Shown: positions 17,550 through 25,261 of the stretch, one piece after another | Position numbering within the stretch: the stretch's first letter is position 1 | Layout of the letters: the number at the start of each line of letters is the position of its first letter | Origin: Bradyrhizobium glycinis | GTDB taxonomy: Bacteria > Pseudomonadota > Alphaproteobacteria > Rhizobiales > Xanthobacteraceae | Direction of reading: 5' to 3' | DNA: 64,000 bases | Assembly: GCF_016031655.1 (NCBI RefSeq) | Contig: NZ_JACCHQ010000029.1 | Span: 1 to 64,000 of the forward strand | Translations under genes and position numbers: made by a program | Notes under the pieces: model-generated | Told to the model about the DNA's origin: nothing | The model's input: the letters and a program-made list of their open reading frames with translations, nothing else | Databases searched by the model: none

Positions 17550-18163
17550 CCCTCGTCCTCCTTGATGAGGTGATGGATGCCGGCGCGGAAATAGTCGTAG
17601 CCGGTGTACATGGTCAGGAGCGCCGAGGCCCACAGCAGCGCGAGGCCAATCATCGAGACGACAGGCACGACCTCGTCGCCGGCAGGTCCCGCGAGCAGGA
17701 AGCCGATAGCGACGAGCTGAACAGTTGTCTTCCACTTGGCGAGCTTGGTCACGGGCACGCTGACGCGCAGCGCGGCGAGATATTCGCGCAGGCCCGAGAC
17801 CAGGATCTCGCGGCACAGGATCACGATGGCGGCCCACAGCGACCAGCCGTGGATGATGCCGTCCGCGGCCAACATCAATAGGCACGATGCGACCAGCAGC
17901 TTGTCGGCGATCGGATCGAGCATGCGGCCGAATGCCGATTGCTGATTCCAGATCCGCGCGTAATAGCCGTCAAGGTAATCGGTCACCGCGGCGCCGATGA
18001 AGATGGCCACTGCGACCCAGCGCAGCCAGAGCGGCTGATCCAGGATCGACTGTGCATAGATGCATCCGACCACGACCGGGATCGCGGCGATCCGGCCATA
18101 GGTCAGGATGTTGGGGAGGGACATCGCGCGGCTGGTCGTCCCTCGTGTGGTGGCGATGTTCAT
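17546..18163 (-). CDS. pgsA: CDP-diacylglycerol--glycerol-3-phosphate 3-phosphatidyltransferase
   Basis: PgsA makes phosphatidylglycerol phosphate, the first step to PG and cardiolipin. The product has 205 residues from the chosen start, with the CDP-alcohol phosphotransferase signature D-x2-DG-x2-AR-x8-G-x3-D-x3-D visible as DYLDGYYAR, then FGRMLDPIAD. Several transmembrane helices surround it. Start 18163 (MNIATTRG) is uncertain; an ATG at 18124 (MSLPNILTYGR) would give 192 residues, nearer the E. coli length of 182, and a start at 18238 seems too long. It heads the moaD-moaE-prmB block. Confidence 0.93.
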   Translation of the reverse strand: MNIATTRGTTSRAMSLPNILTYGRIAAIPVVVGCIYAQSILDQPLWLRWVAVAIFIGAAVTDYLDGYYARIWNQQSAFGRMLDPIADKLLVASCLLMLAADGIIHGWSLWAAIVILCREILVSGLREYLAALRVSVPVTKLAKWKTTVQLVAIGFLLAGPAGDEVVPVVSMIGLALLWASALLTMYTGYDYFRAGIHHLIKEDEG

Positions 18164-18260
18164 CCGTCCTACCAATACCGCTGCTGCCTGAACGTCAACC
18201 GTCCCGCGCCCCAAATGAGGTGCGGACACGACGATCATATGACTGCGGTCCCCCTTTAGT

Positions 18261-20318
18261 TCATCCCGGCTGGGGATGGAAATACTCGAAAATCCTGCGC
18301 GCGCTCTCGGCGCTCACCCCCGGAACCTTGCCGAGATCGGCGATCGAGGCCCGTTCGATCTCCTTCAGGGTTCCGAAATGGTGCAGCAAGGCACGTTTGC
18401 GTGACGGGCCGATGCCCGGAATCTCCTGCAAGCCGGCCTCGCGGATGTCCTTCTTGCGCAGCTTGCGGTGCGAGCCGATGACGAAGCGGTGGGCTTCGTC
18501 GCGCAGGCGCTGGATGAAATAGAGCACGGGATCGCGCGGCTCCAGCTTGATCGCCTCGCGCTCCGGCATGAACAGGGTCTCGCGGCCGGCATCCCGGTCC
18601 GGTCCCTTGGCGACCGACATCAGCGACACCTGGGTCAGGCCGAGATTGGCGAAGATCTCGCGCACGGCGTTGAGCTGGCCGCGGCCGCCGTCGATGATCA
18701 CGAGGTCGGGCCATTGCGGGAAATCGTCGTCCTTGGCCTTGCTGGCGGCGTCCTCGGGCGGATTGATCAGGCGCTTGAAGCGGCGCTCCAGCACCTCGCG
18801 CATCATGGCGAAGTCGTCGCCGGGCGTGATCCCTTCCGACTTGATGTTGAACTTGCGGTACTGGTTCTTCACGAAGCCATCGGGGCCCGCGACGATCATG
18901 GCGCCGACCGCGTTGGTGCCCTGGATGTGGCTGTTGTCGTAGACCTCGATGCGCTTGGGCACGTGCGGCAGGCTCAGCGTCGCGGCCATGGCCTCGAGCA
19001 GCCGGCTTTGCGTCGCGGTGTCCGCGAGCTTGCGGCCGAGCGCCTCGCGCGCATTGGTCAGCGCGTGGGTGACCAGCTCTTTCTTTTCGCCGCGCTTGGG
19101 CGCGGTGACCTCGACCTTGTGGCCGGCCTTGATCGACAGCGCGTTGGCGAGCAGCTCGCTCTCCTCGATTTCGTGCGAGAGCAGGATGTTCTTCGGCGGC
19201 GGCTTGTCGTCGTAGAACTGGGCGAGGAAGGAGCCGAGCACTTCCTCAGGCGTAAAGCTCTTCTCCGCCCGCGGAAAATAAGCGCGGTTGCCCCAGTTCT
19301 GTCCGGTGCGGAAGAAGAACACCTCGACGCAGGAGAAGCCGCCCTCCTGGTGGATGGCGAACACGTCGGCTTCTTCGACCGTGCGCGGGTTGATGCCCTG
19401 CTGCGACTGGATCGCCGACAGCGCAGCGAGGCGGTCGCGGTAGAGCGCGGCGCGCTCGAATTCGAGCTCGCTCGAGGCCTTCTCCATCTCGCCGGCGAGC
19501 TCCTGCTTCACCGCATGGCTCTTGCCGGAGAGGAAGTCGCTCGCCTCGCGCACCAGCGTCGAATAGCCGCCGAAATCGATCTCGCGGGTGCAGGGGCCGG
19601 CGCAGCGGCGGATCTGGTGGAGCAGGCAGGGCCGGGTGCGGCTCTCGAAGAAGGAATCGGTGCAGGAGCGGATCAAAAACGCGCGCTGCAGCGCCGTGAT
19701 GGTGCGGTTGACCGCGCCGGCGGAGGCGAACGGGCCGAAATAGCGCCCGGGCCGGGTCTGCGCGCCGCGATGTTTCAGGATCTGCGGCGCCCAATGGTCG
19801 CCGGTGATCAGGATGTAGGGAAACGATTTGTCGTCGCGAAGCTGCACGTTGAAGCGCGGCCGCAGCTGCTTGATCAGGTTGGCTTCCAGCAGCAGCGCCT
19901 CGGTCTCGGTCGCGGTCGAGACGATCTCCACCGTGACGGTGGCCGCGATCATGCGCAGGATGCGGGCCGGCAGCGGCGCACTCTGGCGCGCATAACTGGA
20001 CAGGCGCTTTTTGACGTTCTTGGCCTTGCCGACATAGAGCACGTCGGCGTTCGCATTGAGCATGCGATAGACGCCGGGTGAGGTCGGCGCGAGGCGGACC
20101 GCGCGCTCGATCGCCTCGTGACCGGTCGCGAGCGGGCCTTCGCCGACGGCGCCGCTCTCTTCCAGGATGTCCGGCAGCAGGGCATCGTCCTCGTCATCGC
20201 CCCCTGCCGCCGCGGGATCGACGTCCGGCGCGGCCAGCCGCTCGGGCGGCGCGTCGCTCGCAGCAGCCGGCGACTTGCGCGCGCGGTCGTCCGGATTGTC
20301 GGAGGAATCGTGAACCAT
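18261..20318 (-). CDS. uvrC: Excinuclease ABC subunit C
   Basis: UvrC makes both incisions around a lesion after UvrB loading; uvrB is in this window at 50-53 kb. The 685-residue protein has an acidic N-terminal extension of about 70 residues, then the GIY-YIG nuclease (PGVYRMLNANADVLYVGKAK), a UVR motif near residues 255-290 (ELEFERAALYRDRL), the RNase H-like nuclease domain (YDNSHIQGTNAVGAM, LVIIDGGRGQL) and a C-terminal double helix-hairpin-helix (IPGIGPSRKRALL). All domains are intact. Confidence 0.97.
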   Translation of the reverse strand: MVHDSSDNPDDRARKSPAAASDAPPERLAAPDVDPAAAGGDDEDDALLPDILEESGAVGEGPLATGHEAIERAVRLAPTSPGVYRMLNANADVLYVGKAKNVKKRLSSYARQSAPLPARILRMIAATVTVEIVSTATETEALLLEANLIKQLRPRFNVQLRDDKSFPYILITGDHWAPQILKHRGAQTRPGRYFGPFASAGAVNRTITALQRAFLIRSCTDSFFESRTRPCLLHQIRRCAGPCTREIDFGGYSTLVREASDFLSGKSHAVKQELAGEMEKASSELEFERAALYRDRLAALSAIQSQQGINPRTVEEADVFAIHQEGGFSCVEVFFFRTGQNWGNRAYFPRAEKSFTPEEVLGSFLAQFYDDKPPPKNILLSHEIEESELLANALSIKAGHKVEVTAPKRGEKKELVTHALTNAREALGRKLADTATQSRLLEAMAATLSLPHVPKRIEVYDNSHIQGTNAVGAMIVAGPDGFVKNQYRKFNIKSEGITPGDDFAMMREVLERRFKRLINPPEDAASKAKDDDFPQWPDLVIIDGGRGQLNAVREIFANLGLTQVSLMSVAKGPDRDAGRETLFMPEREAIKLEPRDPVLYFIQRLRDEAHRFVIGSHRKLRKKDIREAGLQEIPGIGPSRKRALLHHFGTLKEIERASIADLGKVPGVSAESARRIFEYFHPQPG

Positions 20319-20408
20319 GGAGCGAATTTAGGCGCTGGGGATGCCGATTTGAAGTTCCGGCCATGCGGCACGCACAGGCGGCCAGTTCCCGGTAACGCTT
20401 CCTTAAGT

Positions 20409-20439
20409 CTGTTAAGCGGGCGGTAACCCGACTTAACAG
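20409..20439. promoter_or_regulatory. Twelve-base-pair hairpin/inverted repeat upstream of the porin gene
   Basis: CTGTTAAGCGGG (20409-20420) pairs with CCCG plus CTTAACAG (20427-20439) with a single bulged A and a 6-nt loop. No T-run follows on either strand; TTTAA follows at once. It lies between uvrC and the porin gene start at 20563 and could be an operator or part of the porin mRNA leader. Assignment is inference. Confidence 0.5.
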
Positions 20440-20562
20440 CCCTTTAACTTAAAACTCTCGATAAATCCTACGCGAAAAGTTCTTGGTTCCGTAACCATGC
20501 GGTTTTGCTCGCGCGGCGGCGCGGGCATGGCTCGGGTTGCGACAGTTGCGTTGGAGTGAGTG

Positions 20563-21186
20563 ATGAAGAGGCTCGTTGTGGGCGCAGCCGCGTTGGTTGC
20601 AGCCGGCTGGACAGCTTCGGCAGAGGCCGCCGATCTCAATTACGGGCAGCGTGCGCCCTACACCGTCAATCAGCCGCTCAATGCCTATAGCTGGGCGGGC
20701 CCCTATCTCGGCGGCAACATCGGCTATGAATGGGGCTCGGTCGACAACAACCCCACCAAGCCGTCCGGCTTCGTCGGCGGTGTGCAGGCCGGCTACAATT
20801 TCCAGAACGGCCCGTGGGTGTTCGGCGTTGAGGGCGACATCCAGGCAGCTGGCGCCGACGATACCTTCGCGCCGTGGAAATTCTCCAATCCGTGGTTCGG
20901 CACCCTGCGCGGCCGCGCCGGCTATACGTTCAGCAACGTGCTGTTCTACGGCACCGCCGGCCTCGCCTTCGGCGAGCTGCGGGCGCAGACCTTCGGCTGG
21001 ACGGAGTCGCACACCACCGCCGGCTGGACCATCGGTGCCGGTGCGGAAGTCGGCCTCGCACCGAACTGGAGCGCCAAGCTCGAATATCTCTACATCGATC
21101 TGTCGACCAGCCAGTTCGCAATTACGGGCGTGTCAAACGGCTATAGCGCCAGCGTTGTCCGCGCAGGCGTGAACTATCACTTCTGA
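20563..21186 (+). CDS. Outer-membrane beta-barrel porin-like protein (Omp25/31 family)
   Basis: The 207-residue protein begins with a signal peptide (MKRLVVGAAALVAAGW..., cleaved near AEA-ADLNYG). The mature part is an eight-stranded type barrel with alternating aromatic strands and Gly-rich turns (WAGPYLGGNIGYEWG, GVQAGYNFQNGPWVFGVEGD) and ends in YHF, the C-terminal Phe needed for BAM-dependent insertion. Such proteins are abundant surface proteins of Rhizobiales. ATG 20563 was chosen over GTG 20560; TTGGAG lies just upstream. A strong terminator follows at 21216. Confidence 0.9.
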   Translation: MKRLVVGAAALVAAGWTASAEAADLNYGQRAPYTVNQPLNAYSWAGPYLGGNIGYEWGSVDNNPTKPSGFVGGVQAGYNFQNGPWVFGVEGDIQAAGADDTFAPWKFSNPWFGTLRGRAGYTFSNVLFYGTAGLAFGELRAQTFGWTESHTTAGWTIGAGAEVGLAPNWSAKLEYLYIDLSTSQFAITGVSNGYSASVVRAGVNYHF

Positions 21187-21215
21187 CATCCAAAGAAGAA
21201 AATACCGGACCAGCC

Positions 21216-21245
21216 TCCCGGCCGCTCGCGGCCGGGATTTTTTTT
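21216..21245 (+). terminator. Rho-independent terminator of the porin gene
   Basis: TCCCGGCCG (21216-21224) and CGGCCGGGA (21229-21237) form a 9-bp GC-rich stem with a 4-nt loop, followed directly by eight T residues. It lies 29 nt past the porin stop. The convergent cold-shock gene ends 14 nt further on. Confidence 0.93.
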
Positions 21246-21258
21246 CGCGCCAGACTCG

Positions 21259-21474
21259 CTAGGAGAGGATCACCAGATTGACCGCCTTCGGTCCCTTCCC
21301 CTTCTTGTCCGGTTCGACTTCGAAAGTAATACGCTGTCCTTCAGCAAGGTCCTTCAGTCCAGCCCGCTCCACAGCGGTGATGTGAACGAAGACATCGCGA
21401 CCGCCGTCGTCAGGCTTGATGAAGCCGTAGCCGCGCTCGCCGTTGAAGAACTTGACCGTTCCCGTCATGGCCAT
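21259..21474 (-). CDS. cspA: Cold-shock domain protein (CspA family)
   Basis: A 71-residue nucleic-acid-binding protein of a single cold-shock domain. The RNA-binding motifs are RGYGFI (RNP1) and VFVHI (RNP2), and the N-terminal MTGTVKFFN is typical. These proteins bind single-stranded RNA and melt structures. The start at 21474 (MAMTGTVKFF) has GGGGAG about 8 nt upstream; the in-frame extension to 21519 is not family-like. A long 5' gap to rlmJ (21475-21738, about 260 nt) may contain a structured leader, but I cannot define one. Confidence 0.93.
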   Translation of the reverse strand: MAMTGTVKFFNGERGYGFIKPDDGGRDVFVHITAVERAGLKDLAEGQRITFEVEPDKKGKGPKAVNLVILS

Positions 21475-21738
21475 CGGGAAACTCCCCCTCATTGCTCCTC
21501 CGCCGCGACGCAGACTCACGTCACGACATGACCGGGCCTTACGGAGCCCGGGAGCTGGCCATCCTTGGACGGACCTATCGGTCCGGCGGGATCTTTCTTA
21601 GGGCCTTCACTCCGCCGCAACCATTCGCGGAAGCGGAACGTAAAGCCAGTCATGGAAATAGCATAATACGGTTCTTTGCAGATTGACTACCGGTCCTGCA
21701 TATTTTTCCCAAGAATGCCGGAGTGTTACGGCCTGGCG

Positions 21739-22599
21739 TTAAGGCTTGGGCACCTCCAGTCGGAATCTGGCAGCCCCGCCCTGGCCGAGCGGTATTTCCA
21801 GCTCCGGCAGAATGGTCTTGAGCTCGCCGTGCAGCGTGTAGGGCGGGTTGACGATCAGGAGACCGGTGGAGGTGAGGGCGGCGCTGTCGGCTTGCGGCGC
21901 GACGCTGAATTCGAGCCGCAGGCATTTTCCGAGCGGCTTTGCTGCAGCTGCGAGCCGCGCCACGGTTTGTGCCAGCGTGTCGGTGGCCCGCCGGTTCTTG
22001 GCGGGATACCAGATTACGTAGATACCGGTCGGCCATTTCGCGAACGCCGCCGCGAAGGCTTCGCCGAGCCGCTCGAACTCGTCCTTGGCCTCGAAGGGCG
22101 GATCGATCAGCACGAGCCCACGCCGCTCCTTCGGCGGCACGAAGGCCGGCAGCGCCACCCAGCCGTCGAGATCGACCACGCGGGCCTGCTCGTCGCGGCG
22201 CAGCGCATCAATCAGCGCTTTCCGTGCCTTCAGCTCGAGCTCGCAGGCGACGAGCCGGTCCTGCGGCCTGAGCAGGCCGCGCGCGATCAACGGCGAGCCC
22301 GGATAGACCTTGAGCTTCCCCTTCGGATTGAAGGCGCGGACGATGTCGAGATAGGGCTTCGTCAGCGCCGCGCTCTCGTTCGACAGGCGGGCCTGCAGCA
22401 GCCGCGCAATGCCGGTCAGCCATTCGCCGCCGCGGCGCGCCTCGTCGCTGTCGAGATCGTAGAGGCCGGCGCCGGCATGGGTGTCGATGACGCGGAACGC
22501 TGCCGGCTTGTCCTGCAGATAAGTGAGGATGCGCGCCAGCACGATGTGCTTGATGACATCGGCGAAGCTGCCGGCGTGGAAGGCGTGGCGGTAGTTCAT
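21739..22599 (-). CDS. rlmJ: 23S rRNA (adenine-2030 N6)-methyltransferase RlmJ
   Basis: RlmJ methylates A2030 of 23S rRNA. The 286-residue protein begins MNYRHAFHAGSFADVIKH, the family's signature N-terminus, and has the SAM region FRVIDTHAGAGLYDL and the adenine-N6 catalytic motif DPPF (LVLIDPPFEAKDE). Length is normal. It stands alone; a family-A repeat lies upstream at 22646-22731. Confidence 0.94.
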   Translation of the reverse strand: MNYRHAFHAGSFADVIKHIVLARILTYLQDKPAAFRVIDTHAGAGLYDLDSDEARRGGEWLTGIARLLQARLSNESAALTKPYLDIVRAFNPKGKLKVYPGSPLIARGLLRPQDRLVACELELKARKALIDALRRDEQARVVDLDGWVALPAFVPPKERRGLVLIDPPFEAKDEFERLGEAFAAAFAKWPTGIYVIWYPAKNRRATDTLAQTVARLAAAAKPLGKCLRLEFSVAPQADSAALTSTGLLIVNPPYTLHGELKTILPELEIPLGQGGAARFRLEVPKP

Positions 22600-22645
22600 G
22601 GAAAGATCTGCGGCTCAGAAAAGAGAATGCGCAGCATCTTTTACT

Positions 22646-22731
22646 CGTCATGCCCGGGCTTGTCCCGGGCATCCACGTCCTTCGCGCCGCGTTGTGAAAC
22701 GTGGATGGCCGGGACAAGCCCGGCCATGACG
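22646..22731. repeat. Intergenic palindromic repeat, family A
   Basis: Two mirrored hairpins, CCCGGGCTTGTCCCGGG and GGCCGGGACAAGCCCGGCC, joined through CCACGTC and GTGGATGG. It is nearly the same as the copy at 49359 in reverse orientation and lies between rlmJ and the RNase T2 gene. Confidence 0.87.
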
Positions 22732-22754
22732 GTGCGGGCGCTACGTACGCAGAA

Positions 22755-23447
22755 CTAACCGCCCCTGATCGGCGGCATGGTCACCTGGTCGCGGCGGCAG
22801 GCGCGGCGCTCGATCTCGTCGCAAGCGCGGAATTGCAGGTCCTTGCTGAGGCAGATGCGGACCTCGGACAGCCGTGTCCGGTTGCAGGTGACCGAGACGG
22901 CGGCATTGCTGAGACCCGGATTGGCTTTGATGAAGGCCTCCTCCACCTCCGCCGGCGCCACGGTCTTGGCCTGCGACAGATCGAGATATTCAGCCGGGAT
23001 CTTGATCGCGGCGCGCGCTTTCCGGATCGTCTCGAAATAGCCGCGGCCCTCGAGCCCGGAGCAGGTGCCGTGCTTGTCCCATTCGTTGAAGATCAGGCCC
23101 GGCGCCGGCATCAGGTCGAGCATCGAGGAGACGATGTTGCGGTTCAGCCGCGGCGCCGGCCGCTGGCAGTATTCCGGAAAACCGTTCTCGTATTGCGGCC
23201 ACAGCCCATGCACCACGAAGGCGTAGGGCCGTCCGCCGCATTGCATCTGGGACCGGCCGCCGCGCTCGGCGGCTTCCTCGCAGAACGAGGGCGACCACGA
23301 CAGCGACAGCACATAGAAATCGAACTCGCCCGGTGCGTTCTGCCGCTTGTCCTGCGCCTTCGCACCGCCGGCGAGGGTGGCCAACCCCGCAGCGAGGGTC
23401 AGCGAGATCATCAGGCGGGACAACGAACGCAATCTGGAGTCAAACAT
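22755..23447 (-). CDS. Ribonuclease T2 family protein, exported
   Basis: The 230-residue protein has a signal peptide ending near GAKA, followed by the T2 RNase fold. Both catalytic segments are present: CAS I as FVVHGLWPQ and CAS II as FNEWDKHGTCSG, with their histidines and glutamate. Paired cysteines typical of the family are present. It is likely a periplasmic RNA scavenging enzyme, like E. coli RNase I. ATG 23447 was chosen; GAGGGGCG precedes it, and the in-frame TTG at 23462 is less likely. A striking palindrome lies 16 bp upstream. Confidence 0.92.
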   Translation of the reverse strand: MFDSRLRSLSRLMISLTLAAGLATLAGGAKAQDKRQNAPGEFDFYVLSLSWSPSFCEEAAERGGRSQMQCGGRPYAFVVHGLWPQYENGFPEYCQRPAPRLNRNIVSSMLDLMPAPGLIFNEWDKHGTCSGLEGRGYFETIRKARAAIKIPAEYLDLSQAKTVAPAEVEEAFIKANPGLSNAAVSVTCNRTRLSEVRICLSKDLQFRACDEIERRACRRDQVTMPPIRGG

Positions 23448-23462
23448 GACGACGCCCCTCAA

Positions 23463-23484
23463 CTAGACTGTGTACACAGCCTAG
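23463..23484. promoter_or_regulatory. Near-perfect 22-bp palindrome upstream of RNase T2 gene (putative operator)
   Basis: The core CTGTGTACACAG (23468-23479) is a perfect 12-mer palindrome and is flanked on both sides by CTAG, so 20 of 22 positions are symmetric. It lies between the RNase T2 start codon (23447) and its presumed promoter. The form suits binding of a dimeric repressor. The regulator is unknown. Confidence 0.6.
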
Positions 23485-23565
23485 CAGGGAGCTGGAACAT
23501 TTCAAGAACAAAATGCGGGCGGCACTCGTCTGCCGTGAGTTCAACCCGAATCAGCCGCTTCGGGA

Positions 23566-24027
23566 TCAGGGCTTGGCGGCGCGGCAGGCCGGGTTATAGG
23601 CCCAGTTGCGGTCGAGTCCGACCACGCACCATTCGACGCCGTTGCCGTAACCGGCAAAGCCGCCGTCTTCGATCAGCGAAAAATGCACCTTGCGCACCTT
23701 GCCGTCGGTGAGCATGGCCTCAGCGGTGCAATAGCGGCGCGGAATGTTGTCGGACTGCCAGGGACGGAACGCGACCTCACGAACGGCAGAGAAGCCGGTG
23801 ATCTTCAACGGGGAATTCCAGAACGAGCTTTCCTTTTCCCAGAACTGGGTGGCGATCGTCGGCAGCGCCCTGTCGCAATCGGCGACGGCACCGTCATAAC
23901 GCGGCCCGCTCAGCCAGAAATTCAACTCGAGCGGATTGGCAGCCTTGGCCTCGCCGAGCGATAGTGCTCCGAACATGAGGCCGAGCACGGCGGCAAAGCG
24001 GAGCGATTTCTGGGAGGGGGCGGGCAT
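23566..24027 (-). CDS. Small exported protein of unknown function
   Basis: The 153-residue protein has a signal peptide (LRFAAVLGLMFGALSLGEAKA). The mature part holds four cysteines (ADCDRAL, RRYCTAE, VEWCVVG, NPACRAA), which suggests two disulfides in the periplasm. It resembles small Bradyrhizobium exported proteins but I do not recognise a named domain. ATG 24027 was taken; an upstream TTG at 24033 is possible. It lies downstream of a divergent group of other small exported proteins. Confidence 0.7.
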   Translation of the reverse strand: MPAPSQKSLRFAAVLGLMFGALSLGEAKAANPLELNFWLSGPRYDGAVADCDRALPTIATQFWEKESSFWNSPLKITGFSAVREVAFRPWQSDNIPRRYCTAEAMLTDGKVRKVHFSLIEDGGFAGYGNGVEWCVVGLDRNWAYNPACRAAKP

Positions 24028-24212
24028 GGTCAATCCGGGCAGCTAAGGTCTTGCGAAGGTCGGACGGTGCCGCGAAGGCTGGGGGAGGTCAAGTGCAGCG
24101 CGGCAACACTTCGCCAGGACTTGACCAGGATGTCGCGGCCAACAGGGGTTCGGTTCTTTTCACGTCCGTCCCGGCACCGTAAACTGGCCCCAAGCCAATT
24201 GGAGTAACGGGA

Positions 24213-24518
24213 ATGCGAATCATTGCGGCCGCGGGCCTTCTTGCCAGCCTGATTGTCTCGGGCATGGCGAGCCAGTCGGCGCGCGCCGACATCTTTTCTC
24301 CGGTGCCGCCGTTCAAGGGCAACGACACTGGCGGCATCATCGCCTATTCGATGGCGACCCAGGTCGATGCGCGTCAGGTCGCGGTCGATCACTGCGCCCG
24401 CTACGGCAAGGTCGCGAAATTCCTGGGCGTGCAGGCCTATGAGGGCGGCTACGTCTCGTTCGCCTGCCGCTGGGTGCCCTATGGCGCCGCCGATCGGCCG
24501 ATCCGCACGCTCTACTGA
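24213..24518 (+). CDS. Small exported protein of unknown function (about 100 residues)
   Basis: The 101-residue product has a Sec signal peptide (MRIIAAAGLLASLIVSGMA..., cleaved near ARA). The mature 75 residues contain two cysteines (DHCARYG, SFACRWV) that could form a disulfide, and a central region with many aromatic and Gly residues. TTGGAG lies 8 nt upstream of the ATG. No domain is recognised. The next gene starts 45 nt downstream on the same strand, so they may be cotranscribed. Confidence 0.75.
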   Translation: MRIIAAAGLLASLIVSGMASQSARADIFSPVPPFKGNDTGGIIAYSMATQVDARQVAVDHCARYGKVAKFLGVQAYEGGYVSFACRWVPYGAADRPIRTLY

Positions 24519-24563
24519 GGCGCTGTCGTAGCGCCGCACGTCTCTCAGCCGGGAGTCTTCGAC

Positions 24564-25094
24564 ATGACGCGCAAACTCGCTTTGCTCGGCTGGATGCTTT
24601 GCCTCGGATTGTCGGCAGGCAGCGCCGACGCCGACGACCTCCCGCTGCGCAAGGCAGGTCTTTGGGAAATGAAGCTGATCACTTCAGGTTCGCCCGTGCC
24701 CGAGATGACCATGCAGCACTGCACCGACGAGACTGTTGACAAGGAGATGAGCAACAACGTCTCCCCGATGGCCAAGCAGATCTGCGCCAAGCAGGAGATC
24801 AAGAAGACCGCGACCGGCTATGTCAGCGATTCCGAGTGCAACGTCGCCGGCGTCAGCACGACCTCGCATGCCGAGATATCAGGCGATTTCAACTCGGCCT
24901 ACACGGTGAAGACGACCTCGCACGCAAAAGGCGGCGTTGCCGGTGCGGCCGGGCGCGACAGCACCACGACTTTGCAGGCCAAGTGGCTCGGAGCCTGCAA
25001 GCCGGATCAGAAGCCCGGCGACATCGTCATGCCCGGCGGCTTCAAGATGAACACGCGCGACATGGACAAGCTGAAGGCGCTGCTGCCGAAGTAG
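24564..25094 (+). CDS. DUF3617 domain-containing exported protein
   Basis: The 176-residue protein has a signal peptide and the DUF3617 pattern: LPLRKAGLWEMKLIT near the N-terminus, QHCTDE, then SECNVAG and a beta-rich C-terminal half. The family is periplasmic, widespread in proteobacteria and of unknown role. Two paired cysteines are visible. It follows the small exported gene by 45 nt. A family-D repeat lies directly after it. Confidence 0.85.
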   Translation: MTRKLALLGWMLCLGLSAGSADADDLPLRKAGLWEMKLITSGSPVPEMTMQHCTDETVDKEMSNNVSPMAKQICAKQEIKKTATGYVSDSECNVAGVSTTSHAEISGDFNSAYTVKTTSHAKGGVAGAAGRDSTTTLQAKWLGACKPDQKPGDIVMPGGFKMNTRDMDKLKALLPK

Positions 25095-25119
25095 TGTGCT
25101 CGCCGCGCAGCCGGTGCGC

Positions 25120-25252
25120 TCCCTCGCCCCGTTCTTACGGGGAGAGGGTTGGGGTGAGGGGCCTCTCTCCGCGAATGAGATTGTCACGAGACCTGTACCC
25201 CCTCACCCGGATCGCAAGAGCGATCCGACCTCTCCCCGCAAGCGGGGAGAGG
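25120..25252. repeat. Intergenic composite repeat, family D (minus orientation)
   Basis: The element has CGCCCCGTTCTTACGGGG at one end and CTCTCCCCGCAAGCGGGGAG at the other, with GGATCGCAAGAGCGATCC and two CCTCACCC/GGGTGAGG segments inside. Copies occur at 45085, 54827, 61267 and 61886. It fills the gap between the DUF3617 gene and the histidine kinase 3' end and can form strong hairpins in either transcript. Confidence 0.85.
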
Positions 25253-25261
25253 CAAGAAAGG

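Noticed and set aside
18468..20081. 537-codon plus-strand frame
   Set aside because: It is antisense to intact uvrC and arises from high GC at third positions.
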